A stretch of DNA of 64,000 bases from Pholis gunnellus. Taxonomy: Eukaryota > Chordata > Actinopteri > Perciformes > Pholidae. The position numbers and the translations under genes were made by a program. The DNA is taken from positions 9,617,133 through 9,681,132 of the forward strand of contig OU342804.1 of assembly GCA_910591455.2 (NCBI GenBank), given 5' to 3'. The notes under the pieces were generated by a model. That model saw only the letters and a list, made by a program, of their open reading frames with translations, made no database searches and was not told where the DNA came from. Positions 49,936 to 61,439 of the stretch are shown one piece after another; position 1 is the stretch's first letter, and every line of letters starts with the position of its first letter.

Positions 49936-50859
49936 TCAGTCTCTTATAATAACGATGGAGCCTTTCTGACACATTGACGTCCATTTTTGTTTTGTTCTTA
50001 TTGACAATATGACAACGTTCCAGTTGCTTGATTATTCACAGCAGGAGTTGTGTAATGTTTACATTCATTTCATCTTTTGTGTTTCTCTTGCTGTACCGTA
50101 AGAAGCGTGACCCTAAAAGGGTGCCTATAAAAATGTGGATGTTGTGTACATGCCTAGTTCATTCTTAAGGCTTTGACTTTGTCCAAAATCTGGAGGGATT
50201 TAGTGGTATTTAGCTGTCAGCAAGTTATGTCTGAGAAACCTTTGCTTTTCTTTGCCCCAATTCTTCTGTTAACCACACTAAATTAAATTGAATTCATTAT
50301 CTAGATTGTAGGTTGATGTAACAACAGCATTGAACATGTCTGGATGTCTTATTGAAGTAATTATCCTGTCTTAACCTTTAATCTCACTAAATTCCTCTGC
50401 CTCACCATATGAGACTCGCCTGGCATCGCTCAAAATTACGCCTGTCACATGGGAAATGGTGACCAAGTCAATTTCCTCTTTCCCTCTCCTCCTTCCCTTG
50501 AAACGCTTTGTCATTCTTTCCGTCCCTCTTTTTATTCTCTCACTGCTGAAGCCGATAGCTGAAATGGTCGTGGAAGGCTGTTGCTTTTGTGTGAGTGTAA
50601 TTGCACATTTCACAATGACGCAAAGCAGACATAGACAAAGATAAAGGGAGAGGCATGAAGGGGAGAGATCGTGTCCCCAGAGTACCCTGTGTTTCCAGCT
50701 TAATTGATGACAACCACAAGTGAAGTTTGGAACCTCTGAGCTCGATCCTGTCAACATTTCAAGGAGGCGAGACAGCATGGGCTCGCTTGTATCGGGATGC
50801 TGTTAAAGTATAAGCTATGTTTTGTCCAAATCCCTGCAGCGGTGTGGCAAGACTGTTTT
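49936..50859. other. Unique non-coding sequence
   Basis: A 135-codon minus-strand frame (50371-50778) has no recognisable domain. Nothing else was recognised. Confidence 0.4.
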
Positions 50860-51375
50860 ATGCACATAGCAATCTGCAGGAGGCTAATTTAAAGATGCCT
50901 GTTTCCCATAGTAAACAAAGCATTTACAGCTTGTGTGGTAGCGTTCAACAAGTTTGCAGTGTATTTGATCTCAGTGCCAGTGATAATGCGTAAGATTTAA
51001 AGGGAGCGCATGGAGTTATAATCGAGCAACAGGTACCCAGTCTTTTATGTGTTTAGGAGTTCGAGAGTAAACTGAAAAGCAACAGCAAGTGCTCGCAGCT
51101 ATAAATTAAAAAGGGAGGGGAAAGAAAATGGGTCTCCTTTGACTGCATGTTGCTTAATTCTCTTTCTGGGCTCTGGCAAGCCGAGCCCGATGTTAAGTGG
51201 CTTCTTGAGTTTATCCAGCGAGGTCAGAGGGAAAATAAAAACATCACGCGAGAGCTACAATTACAGCCCTCGAACATGACAAGCGTCTGTTTTTGTGCTT
51301 TTGACCGAGGGCCCACTTTTAATGGTCGGTTCTGGCTGCAAGATAAACAAACAGTCATAGGGTTAGCATAACCCC
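50860..51375. promoter_or_regulatory. Repeat-free candidate conserved block
   Basis: A long segment of unique, balanced sequence with GATAATGCG, GGAGTTATAATCG, GCTTAATTC and CTACAATTACAG motifs. A 74-codon plus-strand frame (51147-51371) covers part of it. I see no known domain and no clear splice signals, so a non-coding element is more likely than an exon, though an exon is not excluded. Confidence 0.2.
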
Positions 51376-52737
51376 CGTCTACGAGCGCAAGCCAGCCCCA
51401 GCCAGCGAGACAGCCAGGGAAGCTAAACTCAGCCGCAGCGCTAGGCAGCAACAGCAGAAGCAACGGCGGTTTTGGCGGCAGGGTAAATTATAGCATGGAG
51501 CAAAGCTGTGGTTTGTACACGGCATACTCACACACTCACTCGCTTTTCCTTTCACTCTTTCTCTCTCACACACGCTCAGGCTACTCTGTAGTCCTTTCTG
51601 GGGATTTGACAGAGCTGTTCAGGTCAGACACATAAACGCACACATGTAGTGACTTGGGTGGGCCCCCCTTCCCACAGGTGGTCTCCAGGGCAAGGCCAGC
51701 AAACCTCATCGCCTCTGGTAAGACTTCCAACCTACAAACCTATTGACCTCATCAAGAGACCAGTATCCTCTTCATTTTATGGTTCCATATCCTGTGGGAC
51801 AATCCAAGCTAATGGGATCTCATTATACGGAGCATAAAAAGAATCAGGTGACATTTACATGTTGCATCATTCTGTATTCCCATCTAGACGGGCCCAAGGG
51901 GCTAATCAGAGATCAGTTCAGCCAGATTTCCTCTCAGACTGACACCCTGTTTGGAACAATGAGATAAACCATGGTGATTGTGGGGGGAAAGCAGTTGCGT
52001 TATAATTGCACACGGTCTGTCTGATCACATGTGAATAATGGACGGATGCACCCGGTGGTCATGGCCTGCTACACTTTTTAATGTGGATAATGTGCATGTT
52101 AGGCTAACGCTAATTGTGATAACATACATTGGCATGAGATCATCACTTCTTATCTTCCGCTGTGTGTTTTAATAATGATGTAATTCATTTTTTTCTCTCT
52201 ACTGAATGTTCCCTCATTATAGCGTTCCAGCCAGGGTTGGGGAGGGGGGATCAAATGTGCCCATTAGTAGTTTTCTAGTGGATCAGTGCTCCAGCCAAGT
52301 GGGATATGAACGTTACTGTCAAAATGGTACACCTGTTGAGTGCTAGTAAATAATATTTAGATTATATGAGAATTGATCGGAGACATTTATTACACATAAC
52401 TAATTCAGCTTTTGATTTACACCAAATTAAAGGAAAACTCACATGGACCAAAAATAACAACCCTTTGTTTCACCTTAACTTTTTCGCCTTAACTGACAAA
52501 TGTTTTGTTTACGTTCTACTTTTGTTAACTACCAACCAATTTACTGTGCAGTGTTTCCAACATAATTAGATTCTATTTATGGCATTAGTTGACAGGCAGA
52601 TGGATTAAATACAACTGTATATAAACTGTATCCCACTAGCTAGACTACTCGCATGCTTGCAAATAACTGACATCAACACACACTTTCCTAAAAGGCTGCA
52701 GGTTAAAATAGGCTATAAAACTAGAAAAAGCATCGTC
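51376..52737. other. Unique non-coding sequence
   Basis: Includes a GC-rich 51380-51480 segment and ordinary AT-rich DNA after 52080. Nothing recognised. Confidence 0.4.
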
Positions 52738-53044
52738 CAGGGTCCAAGGGTCGTCCACTAATCCGAAGATCGGCGGTTCGATCCTTGGCTCCTCCAGTCC
52801 GCATGTCGAAGTATCCTCGGGCAAGATACTGAACCCCAAATTACTTCTGAAAGGCTGTGCTATTGGTGTGTGTGAGTGTGTGTGTGTGAGTGATTAGATT
52901 AGGATCTGATGAGCAGGTTGGCCCCTTGTTTGGCAGGAGGGTTAGATACAGTTTACTTTATGAATGTTGACATGTAGTGTAAAGCGCTTTATCTGGTCGA
53001 GAGACTCGAAAGGCGCTGTGTAAATGAAAGTCCATTTACCATTT
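52738..53044 (+). mobile_element. tRNA-derived SINE, copy 2 (A-box lost)
   Basis: A B-box GGTTCGATCC is at 52775-52784. The body continues with AGTCCGCATGTCGAAGTATC, GGGCAAGATACTGAACCCC, GATGAGCAGGTTGGC and the tail-proximal GTAGTGTAAAGCGCTTTA, then AAAGGCGCTGTGTAAATG, and ends CCATTTACCATTT like copy 1. The A-box region is degraded or truncated. The AAAGCGCT..GTAAAT tail resembles LINE 3' ends, which fits mobilisation by a LINE partner (inference). Confidence 0.7.
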
Positions 53045-54228
53045 ATGCTATGAAGCTGAAAATATAAGATAAATACCATAAATTAAATAAATAATATGGA
53101 GAACACTGCTGTCGTTCACATTCATTTGACAATAGCTACATTATTTAGATACTTAGAACTACTTAAGTGTTATTATATTCAGTGATATGCAGGTGACTGT
53201 GTAGTTTTTATTTCAGAGTACTCATGACAAACTGCTGGTAAGTCGTCCAAATATCATCTAACTTGATCGTGTTGACAGCTCTCTGTTTCCCCGTTGGCTG
53301 TTTTAGCTAACACTGAGTCTTTCTGAATCCTAAGTATACAAACTTTACAGACTGGTATTTCTCTCTCCAATAAACCCTCTTTGGCAGAGTGTACAGACAC
53401 AACAGGGTGATTCATGTTATTTCAGTTACTGCCAAAAGATTAACTTAGTATTTTGGCGAATGTTAACTCACAACAATAGCATTGATTGACTACAGCTGAA
53501 ACATTATAAGAAATGAGAAGCCTGCTTAGTGCATCGATCCTGCTCTTGATTTCATGGGGGACAGTTGGGCTCAGGGGGTTTGTAGTGACGTTTGATGATG
53601 GCTAAACCTGTCCTGTATATCCTGTATGTATCCATACAGATTTTATTTTACTTAATTCGAAAATGACATTGTAGGGTAGCGATGCTATGCTAGTCTTGGG
53701 GCACATACGTGTTCCATTTACATAGAACTCTGGTTTCTTTGTGTGGCGGTAGTGAAAGCAGTCAAGCCAGGATGTGCTGAGGAAACACTGCAGTTTGAGC
53801 TTTTCCTCCTCTGCGCCTCATTGACTTTGAGTGTGTAAACAAACAGGTCTTTCAACACATTTTCTCGTTCTTTGTACTGTGCTCACACCTGCTGCTGAGT
53901 TCCTGTAACAGATGCATCCATACTGTAGGGTCACCGTGCACAGCGCTGTTAGCATACAGCCACATATTCACAGGCATACTGTGCAGACGCACGAAGACAC
54001 CGCTCACAATTAACAATGTATTCACACATGATTATTATGTACATGTACACAAAGGAAAAACACAGACGTACACAAATACACACTGGCAGAAACACACCCA
54101 TGCGCCCACACACCTGCTGCTCCTCGTCCTCCACAGCCTCTTGTGTTAATGGATGGGAGTCTAATTACTACTCTCACACTGGGACTACTTTTTCCACACG
54201 TGTCTCCCAGGACATGTTTTGCAAGTTG
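53045..54228. other. Unique non-coding sequence
   Basis: No exon or repeat recognised. Confidence 0.4.
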
Positions 54229-54254
54229 GTGTGTGTGTGTGTGTGTGTGTGTGT
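54229..54254 (+). repeat. Short (GT)n microsatellite
   Basis: Thirteen GT units. A short complementary CA array lies near 54691-54714. Confidence 0.95.
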
Positions 54255-56522
54255 TTGTCTGGGAGTGGTGGGGGTTAGCTACTGTCAGCACGGAGCTCAC
54301 ACACACTGCTCATTAGCAGACTTTCTCTCTTCCATTTCCTTTTAGCTTGCTGCGAGACGCGTTCGCACATGGAGCACACTCGGCTTCGCATAAAGCCCTG
54401 TTAAACACAGCACAGCGTTCAGATGAACATCAAAACAGGTAGTAGCAGCTTAGCTTTGCGCGTACAATTTTATTCTACGATATAGTTTATTTCCTCTCCC
54501 TCTCTCTCTCTTTTTCTCTCACAGAGATAGCTGGAGAAAAAGAGATGATTGGTGCGCCGAAAGCAAGACACAAAACCAGACAGGCTCACTTCCCCATTCA
54601 ACCACCACAGTTCTGGTTAAAAATAACGACAAGGAACTGTGAGCTACTGACTCCTTCTCTCACAGCACTGATGCACACATCTGCATGCACACACTCACAC
54701 ACACACACACAGACACACCCATTGTCACAAACAGCGCTGGTGGTGGCTGAGGTATTCCGAGTGTGTTTTGACACAGCCTCGCCTGTGACGCAGTCTGTAT
54801 TGTACCATAACTGTCTCTGTACTAGAGTGACCTCCCCCACCACTTCCTCTGTTGTCTGCGTGTGTTTCATCTCCCCTGTGGCTTTCAGACTCGAGGTCTA
54901 AGTGGATCACAGAGGAGCAGACAGGTCTTCAGAGGAAAGATTGCTGTTGAGAAACGTCTGTGGCTCACAAACAAAGGCCACCTGGCTCCTAGCAGCGGGA
55001 TGGAAATGTGCTCTCCTCGGTACTACAGTGACAAGTGTGCGCTAATAACGCCGTCCACACTCTTGAGGCCTAATTAGCCCTTCAACTAATGTGGTGCTAA
55101 TCATTCATAAATGTTGAAAAAAAAAAAACCTTGATGTTTATGTTTGTGTTAATTGAGCCTGTTCTCATTTGTTCTGACCCGTGTTGTTTTTGATCTGGCA
55201 TACATCAGGGTAGAGGATGGAGTGGACATCTGTGTGTGTTCATTTAGTTTGTGGCCTGTTTAATGCTTTATTAATGTGGTATTGACTATGTTTTCTAATA
55301 TTGTGCTACTAACAAAGCTTGATTCTAAATGATCCAGTCAAATAATTGTGTTTGTAGTCTTGATATACAGGAAAACAACAACAGCACTATATCTCACCCT
55401 TTGAAGCTTACTGACTCAGTGGCCATTTCACAGGATGATTGGTGTCTGTTTTCACTGATCTGATGGTTTTCTGTGAAATCATCTTTTGCACTTTACTTCA
55501 AATGGACAATTTATTTCAGCCTCCTCTGTCGTTAGCTTTTCATACTGCAACTTTTTTGCTTTTGGCCCAATAATTAATATTTCTGTCCCTAAAAAAAAAA
55601 AGATATATTCAGTCATATTCATGTCTGCATTGTAGAAGGAAAATGGATAACGATCAAGTTTCAATTGACGATTCTGAAACCCCGCTGCATATGGAAAGTA
55701 ATACTAATGTAAATAAATCTTTACTAGCATCAGGACCATAAAACACTCAGTTAGTGGGTGTCTGGTGTAAAGCCATAGCGTAGATAGCATAGCATAGCAT
55801 AGAGCGTTTTGTTTTTGAGGAGGTGCACGTCAGCTACGTCTCTTCAATGGCGATGTGCGTAGAGTCCTATCCATAAATTCAGCTTAAATCCTAGTACTTA
55901 AAATCAATTCACTCAATGATGATAGTTTCATCAGTGGATGGAGGTTTGGTGGTGGGTTGACACTTTTGTTTGTATTTGGATTACAGACTGTGCCTTTAAA
56001 TGCTTCACATGTCTTCTTTGTATCACTCTTTGCTTTCTATTCACTGCACTGTGGCTAGAGCTACAGCCTTAGCACGCAACCGTGTCCTTAGAAAGCACCA
56101 CGTCACCTCCTAAGTATCCATCAAGTGAACATCAGCAACATCGGCTGCCAAAGTCACAACCTCTGGACACGATTGTCGCACAAAGCAACAGTGTTTGCTC
56201 CGCGGATAAAGAATGAAAAACAGGAATTGGGTCTTACAGGCGGCCGTGCCAGCAGAGTATGGATTCATCTCCGTCTGGCTGACCTCATCGGCTGCTCGCT
56301 GTTGACCAGCGATGCAGAAGGAGGGGCAGACGGAGGGTGGGCAGAGACCAGCACCCGAGTGGACCTCCGGGCTGCTCGATTGCTCAGCCAAGTCGAAAAT
56401 GTGTTCTCAGATCTTTGCCTGACATGACGTCCTGTGGGGTTAGGCCTCCGCGCGTGTGTTTGGTTGTGCGTGTGTGTCCGTCAGGGAGGAGAGGAAGCAG
56501 AGATTCACACTGATCAGCCTTG

Positions 56523-56524
<2 letters not shown>
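54255..56524. other. Unique non-coding stretch
   Basis: No exon recognised; frames of 118 and 100 codons (54545-54901, 56125-56427) lack motifs. Small features: a near-palindrome GGCCTAATTAGCC at 55067-55079, A12 near 55119-55130, and a short AGCAT tandem at 55786-55802. Confidence 0.4.

Positions 56525-56571
<47 letters not shown>
56525..56571 (+). repeat. (TG)n microsatellite, about 23 units
   Basis: A perfect TG array; a shorter GT-rich patch follows at 56891-56915. Confidence 0.97.
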
Positions 56572-56574
<3 letters not shown>

Positions 56575-57158
56575 TTTTTTAAAGGGCACGGAGTTGTGTT
56601 TAAAGAAGGCAATCTAATGTGCGACAGTTGTACACAGGTCTGCTACAAATAGGAGATATCAGATCACAGGGCCATGTGTGAGCAACATATGTCATCTGTT
56701 TGCAGGTGATGTGTGTTTGTTCGTATTGTAGGGACATTAGTGGTTACTGATGCAATGTGTGTGAAGAATTTAACGTGTGCTTGAACCTGTGTTTGCTTGT
56801 GAAAATGTGACGCAACCAAGATCGCTTCAAACGAGAATTACAGAACAAATAGTATGTCTGAATTTGTGTATTCGAAAAATAGATTTCAGGTGTGTGTTTT
56901 TGTGTGTGTGTGTGTTTCATGTCGTAGTGGAGGCAGTGAAGCCGTGATTCCTCCCTAGGCCTGTTTCCAACTGCACACTTTGTCAGATTGAGCGACCTTC
57001 GGCTGACAGGCCGAGGAGTTCACTGAACCGTGTGTGTGTGTGAGCATGCAGCACAGTCTGTGATTGTATGGTTAAATGCATTTGTGCGATTGTGTGTATG
57101 AATATGGGTGAATGCACGGATGTGTGAATGTGTCTGTTCGTTTATGTGTCACACATCC

Positions 57159-57160
<2 letters not shown>
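56572..57160. other. Non-coding sequence with GT-rich patches
   Basis: Nothing beyond short GT-rich patches. Confidence 0.4.

Positions 57161-57237
<77 letters not shown>
57161..57237 (+). repeat. (TG)n microsatellite, about 38 units
   Basis: A near-perfect TG array; a GA-rich segment follows at 57325-57390. Confidence 0.98.
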
Positions 57238-57241
<4 letters not shown>

Positions 57242-57985
57242 AAATCTCCCAGGGTAGCAATCCATCTTGACAGTCTGTGTAGCCCCAAAACATCACTGTC
57301 ACGCCACTCTCTCACTCGGACGAGTGATGGAAGGAGTCCAGAGGGAGGGAGGAAGAGAGAGGGAAAGAGAGAGTGAATGACAGAGAGAACGACAGATCAC
57401 ATCGGACTCATCAGGAAAAAGTGCTGTGACACACACTCTTCTGCACGGAGAGAGGAGGGCTGAGTGCTCCAGTCATTGCAAAACAAAACAAACCGACTAC
57501 TTCCCCCTGATCCGTGCATATTGGCTTAATTGGAGGTCTCCACTCGTTTGATTTCCTCCGAGGTAAACAGCTTGCGGCTTCAAATTCCACGCTTTTCAAC
57601 GCTGTCAGAAGATTAACTTGTGCATGGAAGTGATGAGAACCACCCTTTTTCTGCAGACACAAAACAAGTATTAGAGACCACAGTCTACTTGGCCTCAAAG
57701 GAAACGGTATATACAACGTTATCACTCCTTTATGTTACATGTGAGAAGCTATTGATGCAATATTGCAATTAGGATTTTTACCGATAGCTCTGCTGACTGG
57801 AGAGTTAGCGTCATATGAAATGTATCGTAAGACACCTACATACAGTTTCGTGAAATGCTGTTCTGTCCATGGTGGAATATGTTTTGAAATTACATTTTAG
57901 TTTTGATGAAAATCTAACATACATACGCTAACAATATGTTAATATCAGTTGCTCACTCAAAATGGGACCTGTAGCGTGTTAGAGC
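57238..57985. other. Non-coding sequence
   Basis: GA-rich at 57325-57390, then unique. A 104-codon minus-strand frame (57411-57725) has no motif. Confidence 0.4.
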
Positions 57986-58054
57986 TATGCAGATATCACC
58001 CTACATCAGCCCTACACCCCCGCCCGACCACTGCGCTCTGCTGCCTCGGGGCGA

Positions 58055-58240
58055 TTGGTTGCCCCGTCGCTCAGAGGTCCCTGCGGCCGATCGACCCGGT
58101 CACGGCTGTTTTCTTTCCTGACCCCACAGTGGTGGAATGAACTCCCCACTGACGTCAGGACAGCAGAGTCGCTGCCCATCTTTCGGCGCAGGCTGAAAAC
58201 CCACCTCTTCAAGAAGTGCTACCCCGAGCGTTCCACTTAG
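58055..58240 (+). pseudogene. C-terminal remnant of a LINE (L2-type) reverse-transcriptase protein
   Basis: About 60 codons remain, ending at a TAG stop. The diagnostic stretch is WWNELPTDVRTAESLPIF followed by RRRLKTHLFKK, the conserved C-terminal tail found in CR1/L2-group LINE proteins after the reverse-transcriptase domain. The catalytic domain and endonuclease are absent. The beginning is simply where the homology becomes readable; no start codon is implied. The frame is intact to the stop, suggesting a moderately young copy. Confidence 0.75.
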
Positions 58241-58315
58241 CACTTATTGTACTCATACTAGTTTGTTGCACTTATTGTATTCATATTAGTTTGTTGCACT
58301 TATTGCATTTGTTTG
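58241..58315 (+). repeat. 28-bp tandem repeat in the LINE 3' UTR
   Basis: CACTTATTGTACTCATACTA plus GTTTGTTG (58241-58268) is followed by a copy with two changes (58269-58296) and a partial third unit (58297-58315). It lies directly after the LINE stop codon. Confidence 0.85.
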
Positions 58316-58473
58316 TTTCTGCACTGTACTTTTGCTCTGGTTTATGCTCTTAGATGCTTGTTTAAATGCACTTATGACTTCTGGTGACTATAGTTCTCTT
58401 GAAAACCTATGTTAAATACACTTATTGTAAGTCGCTTTGGATAAAAGCGTCTGCCTAATGACTGTAATGTAAT

Positions 58474-58787
58474 ATCAATCTTTAGTGCAACTTCATCTTC
58501 ATCTTGTACTAAACAAACATCTTGAATGGAATCCATATTGAAAGTCAGTTTAAAACAATTATGTTGTGATATGTAGAACATCCAGAACCACAACAAGTAG
58601 CGATACCCAAATAAGATTACCACGGTCTTTAGTTACTTGGCCTGTTTGGGAATAGTAATATTTTGATACATGTTCTTAACACCCTATAGATGTATTGTCA
58701 CAAATCAAATATGTTCTAGCAATCATACTTCAAGAATTTTGACATCATTAGGTTTTTCCTGATGATCCGGTATATAAACGTATTCAC
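58474..58787. other. Unique non-coding sequence
   Basis: Nothing recognised between the LINE tail and the next hAT-like element. Confidence 0.4.
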
Positions 58788-59149
58788 TAGTGATGTCACG
58801 AGAACCAATACTTCTGAAAACATGACGGTACTTGTTTTTCTACAGTATCACAGGTACAATAGGTGCGGTTCAGAATGGTTTCCACTGATTGTTGAATTGT
58901 ATTTTTGTTTGATATGTCCATCACTAGTATTGGGCAAAGATGAATTATAACGTTATCATCATGTGTTAGAATGTAATCTTGCAGAATTTAGTTTTTGGTG
59001 AGTAACCTCAGGCATTAGGGATTAATGATACATTTGCAGAAATGTGCATCCGAACGGAAACAAAGGAGTGTAATTTGAAGAACATGGGATTTATTGTTTT
59101 GTTTTTTACTGTGGTATGAAATTGGGTATTGAGAATCATGGAAGCCCTA
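58788..59149 (+). mobile_element. hAT-like non-autonomous element, about 360 bp
   Basis: The left end TAGTGATGTCACGAGAACCA and the right end TATTGAGAATCATGGAAGCC followed by CTA match the termini of a common teleost hAT-type short element. Its interior at 58927-58983 aligns with 15283-15339 of the 14.7-kb element at about 47 of 57 positions. The 8-mers flanking the ends do not match convincingly. No coding capacity. Confidence 0.55.
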
Positions 59150-59831
59150 GTGTTAGAATTTTGTCCTGTGTTTTCAAATTTTTGTTTTATCGTGCTTAAT
59201 ATATCAACACTTTACATGTCTTTGCCGTTAAATGTGGTCCAAATGAATTAGTATCGGTCATCATTTTAAGTAAAAAGTGAAAGCTGGAGACGGTAAAATG
59301 ATACACCATGAGAGATTTTATTAAAGTAAATATCAACAACTGACCTTGAGATTGAACGATAGATTTATGCCTGTACGCCAGAGGAATTTAAATTGAGTTG
59401 GCTCTTAAAGGATTCAGTCATGTGAAACACACAAAGAGCGCAGATTGGCATCGAGCTGAATACTCAATTTGTGGCAGCGATGAAGCTTATGGTTCTCAAA
59501 TTGATGTCTTTTGCTCTCCTGCTACATTTCATTTGTTATAGATAGGCTTCAGCTATTTACAAGGAGTGAATAGCTTGTCCTTTGAAATGGCATGAAATTG
59601 GCCTCAGACAATCGTCCTTGAAGACTATTCAAAAGTAATAGATACTTTCCTCTTAACAGGAGATGAATAAATATATAACTCCTGTGTCCAACAAAGCATC
59701 CCATCTTTTCTGTAAAGACTGCTTTTTGTTGTATATCTGCTTTATTGGATGGTTAACATTTTAAGATAGTTTGTAAGGATGAAGATATTCTTCTGTATTT
59801 TAATGCTTTTTAGCCACCTAGCAGCTGGGCT
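59150..59831. other. Unique non-coding sequence, regulatory-like in part
   Basis: The 59280-59680 part is repeat-free, with AATTTAAATTGAG, ATGAATAAATATATAA and similar motifs. It might be a conserved element; nothing coding. Confidence 0.35.
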
Positions 59832-60225
59832 CTAGGGATGGAAATGTATGTTGTTTGGCTGGTCAAAACACCAATTACTGGATGGATTGCCATGACATTT
59901 TACAGAGACATTCATGGTCCCCAAAGGATGAAGCCTACGGATTTTGGGGATCACCTAGCAACACCATGAGGTAGACATCTTTTATTTTTTTGTGAAAATG
60001 CCATGACAACTGTTGGATGGATCGCCATGAAATATAGTGCAGACATTCTCCGTAGGCTCTCCTCAGGATGTATTGTCATAACTTTGTTGATACCTCATTA
60101 GGTCAAAACGTTACTTTATTTTGTGACAAAATACCTGCAAAAATAATGACATCCCCATCAGCCCAGCTGTTGTTTGTGTTTACTGCTAATTATCAAATGT
60201 TAACATTACTACTAGTAAGACTTAA
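59832..60225 (+). repeat. Dispersed teleost repeat, copy D of four
   Basis: Begins TAGGGATGGAAATGTATG, like AGGGATGACAATGTCACT in copy A, then has two GATGGAT-GCCATGA modules (near 59880 and 60013), TCATGGTCCCCAAAGGATGA, CACCATGAGGTAGACAT and CATCCCCATCAGCCCAGCTG. It ends near AAATGTTAACATTAC, where another hAT-like fragment starts a few bases later. Confidence 0.65.
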
Positions 60226-60228
60226 AAC

Positions 60229-60310
60229 TCGGGATGTCAGGAGAACCGATACTTCGATGCCAAAAAATGTGAAAAAGTACCCCACGTACCTTGTATCAGG
60301 GCTCCAAACT
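60229..60310 (+). mobile_element. hAT-like left-end fragment
   Basis: TCGGGATGTCAGGAGAACCG followed by ATACTTCGATGCC matches the left terminus of the 58.8-kb element (TAGTGATGTCACGAGAACCA). No right terminus was found, so the copy is truncated or its far end is unrecognisable. A 109-codon open frame across this junction is not a gene. Confidence 0.5.
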
Positions 60311-60649
60311 GGCATCTATTGTTTGGTGAAACAATGTGCTGGTATTATTTTCCACTTCTGTGCATTGCCTTATGTACGAGCCTCCAGACAGCTGTGAAAC
60401 TATAGTGACACCTGTGCAGATCTCATTAAGATGTCCAGCGGGGAAGCTGCTCACTCAGCCTTGGCAACGGGGCTAAGTACTGCAGCGCTCAAAAGAAACC
60501 AAATTATAGTGCTGGTGAGTACATCTAAGGGGAAGTTAGCAACCTGCGCTGCTTTAGCTCTCAGGAGCCTAAAGCCTAAGCATTTCTGCCATGCTGAGAT
60601 TGTTTGCCATCATTGCTCTGGACCCTCTGTCTCATAGATTGACCATAAA
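60311..60649. other. Non-coding sequence, possibly repeat interior
   Basis: May be the interior of the preceding element, but I cannot show this. A 68-codon frame (60431-60637) has no motif. Confidence 0.3.
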
Positions 60650-61030
60650 CTGCACAATTATTTGACAAAATCCAGCCGCACTCGCTAATATCAAATCCTT
60701 GTATTGTAGATTTAAGTTTATATTTCCCAAATGTGATGTTTGGCTTGGTCCACTCAGCACCGAGCCAGCAAATGTGATCTTAGTCCTCGTTTCAGAGTAA
60801 TGATTTACAAAATTGCACAGGCTAAACTTTCATGACTTCATTTCCTCTCCCAGTGCGTTGTCACTCGGCTGTAAATGTAATCAGTTGCTTGTCCAATTAT
60901 GTTCAAACCCAGCCTGTCAGTGCTGTTTTGAAAAGCAGGACTGCGGTTAACTGAGACGGTGAAGACTCTTGGCTTGTTCGCCTTGTCAGCTGCTGCTTTT
61001 AATCAAACTATCTTCTGAATAATATGCACT
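60650..61030. promoter_or_regulatory. Repeat-free candidate regulatory block
   Basis: Unique sequence with GCTAATATCAAAT, AGTAATGATTTAC, TGTAATCAG and CCAATTATG motifs and no simple repeat or transposon sign. Enhancer-like by texture only. Confidence 0.22.
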
Positions 61031-61439
61031 TCTTCATCCAATCCTTTTATGTGTTGGCTGCTTGAGGCCTACTAGGAAAATCTCCTTGATACTCGTGGCT
61101 TTTTCAACCTTTGCTCAAAATGTGGAGCACAGATGGTCAGCGTTGGCTGGGAACCAGGTTTGAAAGGTTCTTGTATTTATTTTTATAACAAGGATGGTCC
61201 AGACGTTAAATTGAAATGCAAGAAGTTGGATGAATACAAGCGAACGTGTGGGAACACAGCGTGACGTCTGCTGAGAGAAGCTTCATATACAGTAAATTAA
61301 TCTCATTAGCCAGAGGAATAAATCCAAGTTTTATTTCCAGCTTTCTTTTTATCGTAATTGCTGTTGTTTGTTTGGTGTGTGGCAGCGTCGTAGTGGGGTT
61401 GTTTTACAGAAATCTCGTGGCACGAGCACATAATTAAAG
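61031..61439. other. Unique non-coding sequence
   Basis: A 63-codon frame (61246-61437) encodes a hydrophobic stretch but lacks start or splice context and homologues I recognise. Not called. Confidence 0.35.

Larger units (their letters stand above)
57986..58473 (+). mobile_element. L2-type LINE, 5'-truncated 3' end
   Basis: The copy holds the last part of the LINE protein, a 3' untranslated region and a typical L2-type tail: GTAAGTCGCTTTGGATAAAA, then GCGTCTGCCTAATGA and the short repeats TGTAATGTAAT. L2-clade LINEs use such a 3' stem-loop and TGTAA-type repeat for priming. The body upstream is missing, as expected from incomplete reverse transcription. It could not mobilise itself. Confidence 0.8.

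Noticed and set aside
50371..50778. 135-codon minus-strand open frame as a gene
   Set aside because: No recognisable domain, basic low-complexity segments and no splice or promoter context. Similar chance frames occur at 1581-1985 and 2043-2462.
58012..58212. Minus-strand frame opposite the LINE remnant
   Set aside because: It is the antisense shadow of the LINE C-terminal coding sequence, whose plus-strand motifs are diagnostic.
60068..60397. 109-codon plus-strand open frame
   Set aside because: It spans the junction between a dispersed-repeat copy and a hAT-like left end, so it cannot be a conserved gene.
61246..61437. Small hydrophobic open frame as a membrane peptide
   Set aside because: A hydrophobic run arises easily from T-rich DNA. 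There is no conservation evidence, start context or neighbour to support a gene.
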